In this document: positions 31,107-39,883 of the stretch, piece after piece | Numbering within the stretch: position 1 is the first letter of the stretch | Layout: every line of letters starts with the position of its first letter | DNA from: Alphaproteobacteria bacterium | GTDB lineage: Bacteria; Pseudomonadota; Alphaproteobacteria; Micavibrionales; Micavibrionaceae | Reading direction: 5' to 3' | DNA: 64,000 nucleotides | NCBI GenBank assembly: GCA_016794145.1 | Contig: JAEUKP010000014.1 | Span: forward strand, 62,001 to 126,000 | Made by a program: the position numbers and the translations under genes | Notes under the pieces: model-generated | Seen by the model: only the letters and a program-made list of their open reading frames with translations | Told to the model about the DNA's origin: nothing | The model's database searches: none

Positions 31107-31117
31107 ATAAAAAATGA
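30689..31117 (+). CDS. GxxExxY protein (PD-(D/E)XK nuclease fold)
   Basis: 142 residues. The family signature is GSGLLESAYHHCMKLEL (G-LL-E-SA-Y, about residue 26-33). The nuclease-like core is RIDLLIDKKLVVELKSVENI, giving D-x(n)-E-x-K, followed by KAQLLTYLRMGQFPLGLILN. Related families are counted among PD-(D/E)XK proteins; their biological role is not established. The final residues (AEPQRTLREDKK) are encoded by the repeat that closes the unit. Base composition is far more A+T-rich than carB and lpxC on either side. The compact gene bounded by inverted repeats suggests a nuclease that mobilises or maintains its own repeat family. Confidence 0.88.
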   Translation: MTSIQQNELTSQIIGIAIKIHKQIGSGLLESAYHHCMKLELTKAKIPFQSEIIFPVIYDGEEIESGYRIDLLIDKKLVVELKSVENITEIHKAQLLTYLRMGQFPLGLILNFKEPLLKNGIYRFINSANSAEPQRTLREDKK

Positions 31118-31184
31118 AAAACACTACAAAAATTGCCTACAGTCTTTCTCTTATAAACAAACTTAAACCACTGGAAAAAATGCC

Positions 31185-34100
31185 ATGCCAAAACGTACCG
31201 ACATAAAATCCATCCTGATCATCGGCGCAGGGCCCATCATTATCGGGCAAGCGTGTGAATTTGACTATTCCGGCACACAGGCCTGCAAAGCCCTGAAAGA
31301 AGAAGGATACCGCGTCATTCTGGTCAACTCGAATCCGGCGACCATTATGACCGACCCGTCTTTGGCCGATGCCACCTATGTGGAACCCATTACCCCTGCC
31401 ATCGTGGCCAAGATCATCGAACGGGAACGTCCGGATGCCCTGCTGCCGACCATGGGCGGACAAACGGCACTCAACACCGCGTTGGCCCTATCGAAAGACG
31501 GCACCTTGAAAAAATTCAATGTCGAACTGATCGGCGCCAACGAAGACGCCATCGAAAAAGCCGAAGATCGCCAGAAATTCCGTGACATCATGGATTCCAT
31601 CGGACTGGAAAGCCCGAAAAGCGAAGTGGTCAATACCCTGTCGCATGCGATGGATGCGCTGCCAAAAATCGGATTGCCGGCCATTATTCGTCCATCCTTT
31701 ACCTTGGGCGGCACAGGGGGCGGGATCGCCTATAACCGCGACGAATACGAAAAAATTGTCCGCGAAGGTCTGGACGCCTCCCCGATTCATGAAGTTCTGG
31801 TCGAAGAATCGGTTCTGGGATGGAAAGAATACGAAATGGAAGTTGTCCGCGACAAAAACGACAACTGCATCATCATCTGTTCCATTGAAAACATTGACCC
31901 GATGGGCGTGCATACGGGGGATTCGATCACCGTGGCCCCTGCCCTGACCCTCACCGATAAAGAATACCAAATCATGCGCAATGCCTCCTTGGCCGTATTG
32001 CGCGCGATTGGCGTGGAAACGGGGGGATCCAACGTGCAATTCGGTGTCAATCCTGCCGATGGCCGGATGGTTGTCATTGAAATGAACCCCCGCGTCTCCC
32101 GCTCGTCGGCTCTGGCCTCGAAAGCAACAGGTTTCCCGATTGCCAAAGTCGCGGCCAAATTGGCGGTTGGCTATACGCTGGATGAATTGGGCAATGACAT
32201 TACTGGCGGCCGGACTCCGGCTTCGTTCGAACCCACCATTGATTACGTTGTCACCAAAATCCCGCGCTTTGCCTTTGAAAAATTCCGTGGCACCGACAAC
32301 AACTTGTCCACCGCCATGAAATCCGTGGGTGAAGCCATGGCAATCGGCCGCAGTTTCGAAGAATCGATGCAGAAAGCCCTGCGCTCGTTGGAAAAAGGCC
32401 TGACCGGCTTTGATGATCAACCGATTGCCGGTTCAGGCGATACACCCGATATGGATCAGGTGCGCGCCGCGATTTCCAAACCGACCCCACAACGTATCCT
32501 GAACATTGCCCAAGCCTTGCGCTATGGCATGAGTCTCGATGATGTGCATGCGATTACCAAATACGATCCATGGTTCCTCGGCCGGATCAAACACATTGTG
32601 GACACCGAAGCCGCGATTCAATCCGGCGGATTGCCGACATCGGGCGAAGGTTGGATCAAATTGAAATCCATGGGCTTTTCCGATGCGCGCCTTGCCAAAT
32701 TGGTGGGGGTCAAAGAAGAATCCGTCACCAAAGCCCGCCAGAAATACAACATTCATCCGGTTTACAAACGGGTGGATTCCTGCGCGGCAGAAATCCCGTC
32801 CGACACACCGTATATGTACTCGACCTATGAAGGGGACGGGGTGAATCCTCCTCATTGCGAAATGGCCCCGACCGACCGCAAAAAAGTCATCATTCTGGGC
32901 GGCGGGCCAAACCGCATCGGCCAAGGGATTGAATTTGACTATTGCTGTGTGCATGCGGCCTATGCCCTTAAAGAGGCGGGTTACGAAACCATCATGGTGA
33001 ACTGCAATCCGGAAACCGTCTCGACCGATTACGACACGTCGGATCGCCTGTATTTCGAACCACTGACCGCCGAAGACGTGATCGAACTGATCCACGCCGA
33101 AGCCAGAAATGGCGAAGTCATGGGCGCGATTGTCCAGCTGGGGGGCCAAACTCCCTTGATGCTGACCAAGAAATTAATGTCCGCCGGCATTAAAATTCTG
33201 GGTACTGATCCGGATGCGATTGATATTGCCGAAGACCGTGAACGTTTCCAGAAATTGTTAAAGCAATTGAAACTGCGCCAACCGGAAAACGCCTTGGCCA
33301 AATCCGTGAAAGAGGCGATTGAAAAAGCCGAAGATCTGGGCTTCCCGATTGTGATCCGCCCGTCCTATGTTTTGGGCGGACAAGGGATGGAAATCGTGCA
33401 AACCATGGAAGAATTGCAACGTTACATCTCGACCGCCGTCAAAGTCTCGGGCGACAGCCCTGTCCTTCTGGATCGCTATCTCTCGGGCGCGATCGAAGTC
33501 GATGTGGACGTCCTGTCCGATGGCGACGATGTCTTTGTCACCGGTGTGATGGAACATATCGAAGAAGCGGGCATCCACTCGGGCGACAGTGCCTGCGTTC
33601 TGCCACCGCACTCGCTTCCTTATAAAGCCGTCCGCGACATCGAACGTCAGGCCGAACAATTGGCGCGCGCGTTAAAAGTCCGTGGATTGATGAACGTGCA
33701 ATTCGCCGTCAAATACAATCCCGATAATGGCGAACATGAAATCTATATTATCGAGGTCAACCCACGCGCGTCCCGCACCGTGCCCTTTGTGGCCAAAGCC
33801 ACAGGCACACAGGTCGCAAAAATTGCAGCGCGTGTCATGGCCGGAGAGAAATTATCCTTCTTCCGGAACCAAGGCCTGTTGCGCGGCATGACACCCGACC
33901 ATATCGCGGTCAAGGCTCCGGTCTTCCCGTTCTCGCGTTTCCCCGGGGTTGACCCGATCTTGGGCCCTGAAATGAAATCCACGGGCGAAGTCATCGGGCT
34001 GGACCGCGAAATCGGGCATGCGTTTGCCAAATCGCAAATGGGCGCAGGCATAAAACTCCCCTCGTCCGGCAATGTCTTCCTGTCGGTCAAGGACACTGAC

Positions 34101-34457
34101 AAAGAAGGTCTGGTCCCTCTGGCAAAAGAATTGAGCCAAATGGGCTTTACGCTGGTCGCAACAGGCGGGACATGCAGCTTCCTGAAAAATGCCGGATTGC
34201 CGGTCACGCGGATCAACAAAGTGATGGAAGGCCAACCGCATATCGCGGATGCGCTGATTAACGGAGACATCCATTTGATTATCAACACAACCAAAGGGTC
34301 ACAAACCGTGGTGGATGCGTTCTCGATCCGGCGTTTGGCGTTGATGAACAAGATCCCGTATTACACCCTGCTGACCTCGGCCAAGGCCGCCGTTATGGCG
34401 ATCCGCGCACTCAAAGCCAAAGATCTGACCGTGGAACCTTTGCAGGCGTATTTCTAA
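31185..34457 (+). CDS. carB: Carbamoyl-phosphate synthase large subunit
   Basis: Makes carbamoyl phosphate for arginine and pyrimidines from bicarbonate, ammonia (from CarA) and 2 ATP. It is 1090 residues, full length. It contains two homologous carboxyphosphate and carbamate halves, each with a pre-ATP-grasp site ([20 protein letters not shown] near the start, [20 protein letters not shown] near residue 566), ATP-grasp motifs ([30 protein letters not shown]) and [18 protein letters not shown] / [18 protein letters not shown], then a C-terminal MGS-like allosteric domain (about 950-1090, [15 protein letters not shown]). carA is not adjacent. Third positions favour G and C, unlike the following genes. 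Confidence 0.98.
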   Translation: MPKRTDIKSILIIGAGPIIIGQACEFDYSGTQACKALKEEGYRVILVNSNPATIMTDPSLADATYVEPITPAIVAKIIERERPDALLPTMGGQTALNTALALSKDGTLKKFNVELIGANEDAIEKAEDRQKFRDIMDSIGLESPKSEVVNTLSHAMDALPKIGLPAIIRPSFTLGGTGGGIAYNRDEYEKIVREGLDASPIHEVLVEESVLGWKEYEMEVVRDKNDNCIIICSIENIDPMGVHTGDSITVAPALTLTDKEYQIMRNASLAVLRAIGVETGGSNVQFGVNPADGRMVVIEMNPRVSRSSALASKATGFPIAKVAAKLAVGYTLDELGNDITGGRTPASFEPTIDYVVTKIPRFAFEKFRGTDNNLSTAMKSVGEAMAIGRSFEESMQKALRSLEKGLTGFDDQPIAGSGDTPDMDQVRAAISKPTPQRILNIAQALRYGMSLDDVHAITKYDPWFLGRIKHIVDTEAAIQSGGLPTSGEGWIKLKSMGFSDARLAKLVGVKEESVTKARQKYNIHPVYKRVDSCAAEIPSDTPYMYSTYEGDGVNPPHCEMAPTDRKKVIILGGGPNRIGQGIEFDYCCVHAAYALKEAGYETIMVNCNPETVSTDYDTSDRLYFEPLTAEDVIELIHAEARNGEVMGAIVQLGGQTPLMLTKKLMSAGIKILGTDPDAIDIAEDRERFQKLLKQLKLRQPENALAKSVKEAIEKAEDLGFPIVIRPSYVLGGQGMEIVQTMEELQRYISTAVKVSGDSPVLLDRYLSGAIEVDVDVLSDGDDVFVTGVMEHIEEAGIHSGDSACVLPPHSLPYKAVRDIERQAEQLARALKVRGLMNVQFAVKYNPDNGEHEIYIIEVNPRASRTVPFVAKATGTQVAKIAARVMAGEKLSFFRNQGLLRGMTPDHIAVKAPVFPFSRFPGVDPILGPEMKSTGEVIGLDREIGHAFAKSQMGAGIKLPSSGNVFLSVKDTDKEGLVPLAKELSQMGFTLVATGGTCSFLKNAGLPVTRINKVMEGQPHIADALINGDIHLIINTTKGSQTVVDAFSIRRLALMNKIPYYTLLTSAKAAVMAIRALKAKDLTVEPLQAYF

Positions 34458-34478
34458 CGCCCCTTATTTCTCACAAAC

Positions 34479-34509
34479 AAAAACTCCCGCCACAGCGGGA
34501 GTTTTTTTA
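34479..34509 (+). terminator. Terminator after carB
   Basis: ACTCCCGC-CACA-GCGGGAGT stem-loop (34483-34502) with an A-run before and TTTTTTT after it. Confidence 0.92.
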
Positions 34510-34520
34510 TGATGCCCCAT

Positions 34521-34596
34521 TTTTAAACCATGAAGCTCACGAAAGGTTTTGTGTGCGAAATATCTTCGCGCTCTTCGTATCCTTATTGGTTTAAAA
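34521..34596. repeat. MITE-like inverted-repeat unit (family C related)
   Basis: A 76-base unit with perfect 10-bp ends TTTTAAACCA / TGGTTTAAAA. Inside, TGAAGCTCACGAAAGG and CTTCGCGCTCTTCGT face each other, resembling the AACCACGAAG ends of the repeats near 6041 and 39763. It sits between the carB terminator and the end of the next gene. Confidence 0.6.
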
Positions 34597-34598
34597 TG

Positions 34599-35429
34599 TC
34601 ATCGTGGACTCCGGTTATGTTTCCCCAAAATATCACCCGCAAGGCCTCCATATAGATCTTTAAGTCTATCCATCAAGGAACGGGCAGGTACCCACACACC
34701 CTCCTCTTGAAGTTGAGGTGTACCCAGAAAAACTCCAGACACTCCAATGAAATCCGTTCTGAGTTTTGGGTCAAAAGAGGATGGGTGAATTTTAATGCTC
34801 TCGACAGCACAGCCAAATTGCGCGCTAAGTTCACCCTGAACACCCCCACACAAAAACCGCGGCAATGTCGGTAGCACCAGCCCGTCACCACGCGTTTTGC
34901 ATAAAACGCAACCATCCTCACGAGATAAGACAAGATAGGCTTCTTCTTTAATCGGCCAGACTCTGCGCACAACCTTCGGATGATCGAACAAGGCTGGGTA
35001 TTCGCCAATCATTTGATCAAGACAGTTATAGAACTCTTGAGATGTATAGAATTTCCCATTATACCCGTCCAAGACAGCTTGACATGCCTCCTGTGTAAGT
35101 TCCTTCTGCAAAACAATCTCATGCATGATATGTTCCCCGGGTGAATTGGGGCCCAATTCAAAAGTTTTTGCCTTCTTGTTTTCCTTCTTGGATGAGACGC
35201 TAGGCTCTTTCTCTATTATCCGCAAAAGTCGTAAACATATTTGATAGTTATTTTCCCCATAATTTCCAATACCAATAAGCCGGAAAAACACACCGCCTTT
35301 TTGCCCGTTCAAAGCCTTGAAAATATTTGGTGTATCCAGTTCAGAGACTTGAATAACATCCTTCTTCTCGCTAAAGATGACGTGATTTCCTTGTGCAACT
35401 TTTTGTTCTGCCCTTTTTTGATCTTTCAT
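34599..35429 (-). CDS. Unknown protein with a possible degenerate Nudix-like C-terminal domain
   Basis: 276 residues from ATG 35429. I do not recognise the family. There is no signal peptide or membrane helix. The N-terminal half holds a charged linker (KEPSVSSKKENKKAKTFE). The C-terminal half includes EEAYLVLSREDGCVLCKTRG, then DGLVLPTLPRFLCGGVQGEL, which recalls the strand pattern of Nudix proteins, but the catalytic GX5EX7REUXEEXGU box is not intact, so activity is doubtful. It is A+T-rich and monocistronic, transcribed toward the carB terminator. Function unknown. Confidence 0.6.
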   Translation of the reverse strand: MKDQKRAEQKVAQGNHVIFSEKKDVIQVSELDTPNIFKALNGQKGGVFFRLIGIGNYGENNYQICLRLLRIIEKEPSVSSKKENKKAKTFELGPNSPGEHIMHEIVLQKELTQEACQAVLDGYNGKFYTSQEFYNCLDQMIGEYPALFDHPKVVRRVWPIKEEAYLVLSREDGCVLCKTRGDGLVLPTLPRFLCGGVQGELSAQFGCAVESIKIHPSSFDPKLRTDFIGVSGVFLGTPQLQEEGVWVPARSLMDRLKDLYGGLAGDILGKHNRSPR

Positions 35430-35626
35430 AATTCTCAATCACCCTTTATTTCTAAATTTTACGAAAAACTTCTTTACATTTAAAAAAAACAATATGTCAA
35501 CATATTTTATCGCAAAAAGTGAGTACTATCTCCCTTCAATCACCCCACCCCATTCATAAATTTTTTCTATATTTGATAAAAGTCAAAATAATTTCCGGAA
35601 TGTTTTTATCTTGCGATGTGAAATAG

Positions 35627-35640
35627 AGAGGTATATACCT
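35627..35640 (+). promoter_or_regulatory. Palindrome upstream of the antiporter
   Basis: GAGGTATATACCTC is a perfect 14-base palindrome ending 28 bases before the antiporter start. It is a possible operator or start-region element; no regulator is assigned. Confidence 0.35.
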
Positions 35641-35668
35641 CCCTCAATTCATAGAAGGTATAAAAAAT

Positions 35669-37762
35669 ATGGTATTAAGTATTACATCGGCCTTGGCCCT
35701 TTTTGTTCTGATTGCTCTCTCTACAGTTGTCTTCTTTGCTTCGAAACGGTTTAAACTGCCCTATACTGTTCTTCTTGTTTTTGTAGGAATTCTGTTGGTT
35801 CAGCTGGTGAACCTGCCTTTCCTGAAACATATTTTCGGCTTTATGGATGATATGGTTCTAACGCCAGAACTTCTTTTCTATATTTTCTTGCCTGTTTTGA
35901 TATTTGAGTCCGGTTTCAATATGAATATGCGCAAAATGTTAGACAGCGCATGGGTAATTTCGCTTTTATCCGTTGTATCTCTCATTGTTTCTGCAGCATC
36001 TGTCGGGACACTTTTATATTTTATTATGCCTCTAATTGGTATTCAGATGCCATTTATTGTTGCCCTGTTATTCGGAGCAATTATTTCCCCAACAGATCCG
36101 GTTGCCGTTCTGTCCCTGTTTAAAGAGTGTGGCGTACCACGAAGACTTGCTATGATTTTTGAAGGAGAAAGTCTTTTGAACGATGGGACCGCGATGGCCT
36201 TATTCCTTGTGATCCTATCTGTGGCCTTAACCGGATTTAATGGCACAGAAACAATCCTGGGTGGTATTTTTGATTTTACAATGATGATTGTTTTGGGGGT
36301 TGTTATTGGCTTGGTCATGGCTGCCCTTTTTTCAAAAGCCCTGAATTTTACAAAAAAGAACGAATTCGTAACAGTTACTTTGTTGATTATTTCAGCCCAT
36401 ATGGTCTTTATTCTTTCAGAATTGATCAACCATTCCGGGTACGTGCATGTTTCATCCATTATTGCAACCACGGTTGCTGCATTATTTCTTGGAAACTATT
36501 CCCGCAACGTCTTGCACCCCACTGTTGATGAATATCTTGGAAAATTGATTGAACATATGGCGTTCGTTATTAACTCTCTTGTTTTTCTATTGGCAGGCCT
36601 TTTATTCGCAAGCTCTGGGGTTGATTTTGTCCATTTATGGCTTCCTATTCTTGTTACAGTCCTGATTGTGGCTTCATGCCGCATACTGTCTGTTTATATC
36701 GTGACAAAACCATTGAATGCCTTAAAGCTTGAAAACCCTATTCCTTCCTCTTGGGAAAAACTTTTGGGCTGGGCCAGTTTACGTGGTGCGTTGTCTATCA
36801 TTATCGTCTTACTGATTCCTAAAGATTTTACCGTTGATGGATGGACGTATGAACATGCGCCACGAGATTTTCTTCTGGCGCTGACCGTCGGATGCATTCT
36901 TGCGACGCTCTTTATCAAGGCTCCATTGATTGTACCAATCATGAAAAAATTGGACATGAATGTAAAAGACCCCCTGAAAGAAGCCCATGCATCTGACCTT
37001 GGTATTTATTTCCTCCTGACAGAGAGGGCAAGGTTGCTTGACTTTAAAAATAAGGGTTTCCTTCATGCAGACCATTATGAAGCCATGTTAGAGCAAGTGA
37101 ATAGAAAACTATTCGAAGCTGAAGAAAAAAGGAAATTTCTGATTGCACAGCACGGAAGGGATATTTTTGACCAATCCCTTCACCTGTCGATGATTCATGT
37201 TGAGAAATATGCCATCCGGAAATTATTTGTGAACAACGAGGTCAGTGAAAAAACATATCGTAAAATCTACAGCAAGCTTTGCCTTCAACAAGAGAAAATT
37301 GAACAGGCTCAACATAACGACATTGACCCTAAAGCCTATACAGACCGTAAAGACGTTTTTGATAGACTTGTTCGCTTGGTTCTATCGCCCTTTGGACAAG
37401 ATACGCCCGAAGCGGAGCTACAACAGAAAATGGAATATTACCGCGCGCAAATGATTATGGCCAGAAAAGCCGTTCAAACGATTGAGCATATGCAAACAGG
37501 GCTTGATCAACCCACGTTCCTCCCTGAGCCTTATGCAGAGGTCAGTGCCCGCTACAGACGCTACAAAGAAAGATCCGGCGAAAAGATGGAGGCTTTGGTT
37601 GCTGCAAATACTGAAAAACTATCCCCCTATCTGATGCAACTTGCCCAACGATCCTTGGCAATATCTGGTGGAAAGGCACTGGATTACCTTAATCAGAAAG
37701 GCCTTCTAGATGAAGCGATGGAGCATGATATAGAAACAACCTATGCTCCAAATGGCCACTGA
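35669..37762 (+). CDS. CPA1-type Na+/H+ antiporter with long cytoplasmic tail
   Basis: 697 residues. About 12 membrane helices fill residues 1-410, with the ion-binding segments FGAIISPTDPVAVLSLFKEC and FEGESLLNDGTAMALFLVIL, the NhaP/NHE pattern (TDP and ND-G). A conserved arginine lies in GWASLRGALSIIIVLLIPK. The C-terminal 280 residues are hydrophilic and helical (RARLLDFKNKGFLHADHYEA, then MLEQVNRKL) and probably regulate activity in the cytoplasm. It exchanges Na+ or K+ for protons in pH and ion balance. The ribosome site is GAAGGT. No partner subunits are nearby. Confidence 0.92.
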   Translation: MVLSITSALALFVLIALSTVVFFASKRFKLPYTVLLVFVGILLVQLVNLPFLKHIFGFMDDMVLTPELLFYIFLPVLIFESGFNMNMRKMLDSAWVISLLSVVSLIVSAASVGTLLYFIMPLIGIQMPFIVALLFGAIISPTDPVAVLSLFKECGVPRRLAMIFEGESLLNDGTAMALFLVILSVALTGFNGTETILGGIFDFTMMIVLGVVIGLVMAALFSKALNFTKKNEFVTVTLLIISAHMVFILSELINHSGYVHVSSIIATTVAALFLGNYSRNVLHPTVDEYLGKLIEHMAFVINSLVFLLAGLLFASSGVDFVHLWLPILVTVLIVASCRILSVYIVTKPLNALKLENPIPSSWEKLLGWASLRGALSIIIVLLIPKDFTVDGWTYEHAPRDFLLALTVGCILATLFIKAPLIVPIMKKLDMNVKDPLKEAHASDLGIYFLLTERARLLDFKNKGFLHADHYEAMLEQVNRKLFEAEEKRKFLIAQHGRDIFDQSLHLSMIHVEKYAIRKLFVNNEVSEKTYRKIYSKLCLQQEKIEQAQHNDIDPKAYTDRKDVFDRLVRLVLSPFGQDTPEAELQQKMEYYRAQMIMARKAVQTIEHMQTGLDQPTFLPEPYAEVSARYRRYKERSGEKMEALVAANTEKLSPYLMQLAQRSLAISGGKALDYLNQKGLLDEAMEHDIETTYAPNGH

Positions 37763-37791
37763 TAATAGTAATAGTGCTTAGCAAGTTATAA

Positions 37792-37809
37792 ATCCCTATT
37801 TATAGGGAT
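37792..37809. terminator. Short hairpin between antiporter and small ORF
   Basis: ATCCCTAT-TT-ATAGGGAT, an 8-bp stem with a 2-base loop, in the space where the antiporter (plus) and the small gene (minus) converge. T-runs are weak on both strands, so it is only a candidate bidirectional terminator. Confidence 0.4.
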
Positions 37810-37827
37810 CATAGCGGGGGCTGGCAG

Positions 37828-37935
37828 CTATATATCTGCCCAAGCCTGGTAATATCCATAAAACAAGACCGAGAATGTAATAAGCGTGACAGGTAAAGAG
37901 TAACGGAGACGGATTTTTGTATTTGAACCAAACAT
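37828..37935 (-). CDS. 35-residue single-pass membrane peptide, probably SOS-controlled
   Basis: ATG 37935 to TAG 37828. The product starts MFGSNTKIRLRY (three positive charges), continues with one hydrophobic helix SLPVTLITFSVLFYGYY and ends QAWADI, so it should sit in the inner membrane with N-in topology. GAGG lies seven bases before the ATG. A promoter carrying two LexA boxes is 42 to 90 bases upstream. The closest functional parallel is Caulobacter SidA, a 29-residue SOS-induced inner-membrane peptide that blocks division; similarity is in size, topology and control, not proven by sequence. It is short enough for automated gene callers to miss. It could instead be a toxin-like peptide. 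Confidence 0.6.
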   Translation of the reverse strand: MFGSNTKIRLRYSLPVTLITFSVLFYGYYQAWADI

Positions 37936-37976
37936 TTAAAACCTCATTTTTAAATTTTTAAAGCTTTTGGCCGAAC

Positions 37977-38024
37977 GTTCTGCTTTCGTTCCAAATAAAT
38001 AGAACAAAAAAGGAACGAAATCAA
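37977..38024 (-). promoter_or_regulatory. SOS promoter with two LexA boxes
   Basis: Read on the minus strand: -35 TTGATT (38024-38019), 17-bp spacer, -10 TATTTA (38001-37996). The spacer contains GTTC-N7-GTTC (38016-38002), the alphaproteobacterial LexA operator. A second box in the opposite orientation, GTTC-TGCTTTC-GTTC on the plus strand (37977-37991), covers the start-site region. The flanking bases form TTTCGTTCC / GGAACGAAA. LexA binding is inferred from the exact match to the consensus. Confidence 0.75.
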
Positions 38025-38170
38025 GTTATTTTTTAACAATTTTTGGAATAATTATAAACTCAGCCCAAGATCTTTTCCTTTATAAATTACCCCTCTTGAA
38101 CCGAGCGGCCGTTCAGGATAGGCTACAAACAAACAAACCCACCTTGATTCGTATAAAGATAGAGATTCCC

Positions 38171-38821
38171 ATGATTAGAGACCGCGACCCGATGGACGTA
38201 TACAATAATTACCTCGTTCCCACCGTGATTGAGCAAACTGCGCGGGGTGAGCGTGCCTTTGATATTTACTCTCGCCTTTTGAAAGAGCGAATCATTTTTC
38301 TGGTTGGTCAGGTGAATGATAATGTGTCCTCATTGATTTGTGCGCAATTGTTGTTCCTTGAATCCGAAAATCCAACAAAGGATATTTACTTTTATATCAA
38401 CTCTCCCGGTGGAGTTGTCAGCTCTGGGCTCGCGATGTACGACACCATGCAATATATTAAACCTGATGTATCAACCGTCTGCATTGGACAGGCTTGCTCT
38501 ATGGGATCATTTTTGTTAATGGCAGGAGCAAAAGACAAGCGTTTTTGCCTTCCAAATTCACGGATTATGATTCACCAACCCTCGGGTGGCGCACAGGGTA
38601 TGGCCTCGGATATTGAGATTCAAGCCCAAGAGATTATCCGCCTGAAGAAAATACTGACGGAAGCTTATGTCAAACATACGGGGCAAAAATATAAACTCCT
38701 TGAAGAAATGATGGATCGCGATCGCTGGCTGTCTGCGGAAGAATCAAAAGAAATTGGTTTGGTTGACCATGTTGTAGCTTCACGGAACGATGTTGTGAAA
38801 ACGACAGAAGAGAAAAAATAA
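38171..38821 (+). CDS. clpP: ATP-dependent Clp protease proteolytic subunit
   Basis: Self-compartmentalised serine protease working with ClpX or ClpA, 216 residues from ATG 38171 ([20 protein letters not shown]). The frame stays open 25 codons upstream, but that part is unlike ClpP. The catalytic serine is in [14 protein letters not shown] (about residue 108), the histidine in [12 protein letters not shown] (about 133) and the aspartate near [12 protein letters not shown]. It stands alone: no tig, clpX or lon adjacent, unlike the usual operon, so it may be a relocated main copy or a second ClpP. An SOS-type promoter faces away from it about 150 bases upstream. Confidence 0.95.
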   Translation: MIRDRDPMDVYNNYLVPTVIEQTARGERAFDIYSRLLKERIIFLVGQVNDNVSSLICAQLLFLESENPTKDIYFYINSPGGVVSSGLAMYDTMQYIKPDVSTVCIGQACSMGSFLLMAGAKDKRFCLPNSRIMIHQPSGGAQGMASDIEIQAQEIIRLKKILTEAYVKHTGQKYKLLEEMMDRDRWLSAEESKEIGLVDHVVASRNDVVKTTEEKK

Positions 38822-38907
38822 CGCCGCCAACATCTGATCTTCACCCTGAAATCAGACTCTCTTATATATAGTAACTTAAAATAATAATTAGACGTTTCCA
38901 GTTTTCC

Positions 38908-38983
38908 GTCATTGCGGCGCCAAGGGATAAAAGCCGCAATCTCGCTTGTATCAAGAACAGATTCTGGCTTTCGCCAGAATGAC
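38908..38983. repeat. Bipartite family B repeat after clpP
   Basis: GTCATT-GCGGC-GCCAAGGGATAAAA-GCCGC-AATC, then ATTCTGGC-TTTC-GCCAGAATGAC. It shares the 14-base loop with the copy at 6131 while both stem arms have changed together. Confidence 0.8.
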
Positions 38984-39010
38984 GAATTCGTATTTTAAAT
39001 TACTATAGAT

Positions 39011-39053
39011 AAAAAATATCGCTGATAGAAAAAATCAATCAGCGATATTTTTT
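39011..39053. terminator. Bidirectional terminator between clpP and marR-type gene
   Basis: AAAAAATATCGCTGAT / ATCAGCGATATTTTTT, a perfect 16-bp inverted repeat giving a T-run on both strands between two converging genes. Confidence 0.9.
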
Positions 39054-39077
39054 AAAACTTGTTTACAGGAACTCCGC

Positions 39078-39557
39078 CTAGAAATCAGAATCATCCAAAC
39101 TTGCAAGACCTGTAAAGGATGTCTGGCTTGCCCAGAAACGTTCCAATTGTTTCATTGTATGATTAAGATCAACCAAGTCAGGGTTTTCGATCCCTATCGA
39201 TTTTAGTTTATCTTCATGCTTCATAAACATTTCATCAAGAATTTTACAAAGCCCTGCACCTTTAGGCGTCAGCTTTACACGAATGGACCTTTTATCGTGA
39301 ACTGATCTTTCCTGGGTGATATACCCATTTTCAGTCATTTTTTTAACATTGTAAGACACGTTTGATCCAAGGTAATACCCACGAAGAGTCAGCTCTCCTA
39401 CTGTCATTTCATCTCGGCCTATATTGTGTAAAATCATGGCCTGAACGTTGTTAATGTCTTGCAATCCTTTTCGGTCCAATTCTGTCTTTACAACATCCAG
39501 AAAATACCGGTGCAACCGTTCGATCAGTTGAATAGACTCGAAATATTGAGAAGTCAT
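39078..39557 (-). CDS. MarR-family transcriptional regulator
   Basis: Winged-helix regulator of 159 residues from ATG 39557 (MTSQYFESIQLIERLHRYFL); GGAG nine bases upstream favours it over ATG 39572. The DNA-binding part is MTVGELTLRGYYLGSNVSYN with VKKMTENGYITQERS, and the wing is VHDKRSIRVKLTPKGAGL. It resembles the alphaproteobacterial PetP/LdtR-like MarR group in size and in the YYLGSN-VSYNVKKM pattern. Target genes are not evident: neighbours are convergent clpP and a repeat-filled gap. It is probably autoregulated, as in the family. Confidence 0.88.
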   Translation of the reverse strand: MTSQYFESIQLIERLHRYFLDVVKTELDRKGLQDINNVQAMILHNIGRDEMTVGELTLRGYYLGSNVSYNVKKMTENGYITQERSVHDKRSIRVKLTPKGAGLCKILDEMFMKHEDKLKSIGIENPDLVDLNHTMKQLERFWASQTSFTGLASLDDSDF

Positions 39558-39762
39558 TATGTTTAGCTCCATAGACAGTAAGATTTACGCAAGATAAAGA
39601 ATAGTAACACCGCCATTTAGCCATTTAAAGGTAAATATCATCTAAATATGTTTTCCAGAATAAAATCTGGGGTGACTAGAGCAATCCGAGCCCCCCGCTC
39701 TAAGTGTCTATTAAGTCACGAAAGAAACTTCTTCACACAAAAAACTTCGAGACCTTCATGCA
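39558..39762. other. Upstream region of the MarR-type gene
   Basis: No coding frame supported. It contains the regulator's leader and an imperfect inverted repeat GTGACTAGAGC (39672-39682) with GCTCTAAGT and GTCAC further on (39697-39719). Confidence 0.4.
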
Positions 39763-39807
39763 CTTCGTGGTTGAAAAAGAATAGATTCCTTGATCACGTC
39801 GGAGGAT
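39763..39807 (-). repeat. Composite family C / family B remnant
   Basis: 39763-39782 is an exact 20-base reverse copy of 6032-6051. The next bases, GATTCC...GGAGGAT, look like a decayed family B hairpin, in the same C-B order as at 6004-6051. CTCTGTGGT recurs at 39828-39836. Confidence 0.6.
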
Positions 39808-39863
39808 ACCGATAGGGAAGAAGAAAACTCTGTGGTAAAAAAGCGCGAGTCTCGTTACAAAAT

Positions 39864-39880
39864 CTGTCAATTAATGACAG
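39864..39880 (-). terminator. Weak hairpin after zapE
   Basis: CTGTCA-N5-TGACAG directly after the zapE stop, followed on the minus strand by ATTTTG. Short stem and short T-run. Confidence 0.35.
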
Positions 39881-39883
39881 GCC

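Noticed and set aside
31488-32420. 310-codon frame antisense to carB
   Set aside because: Codon-usage shadow of carB; phenylalanine/histidine-rich and without any recognisable domain.
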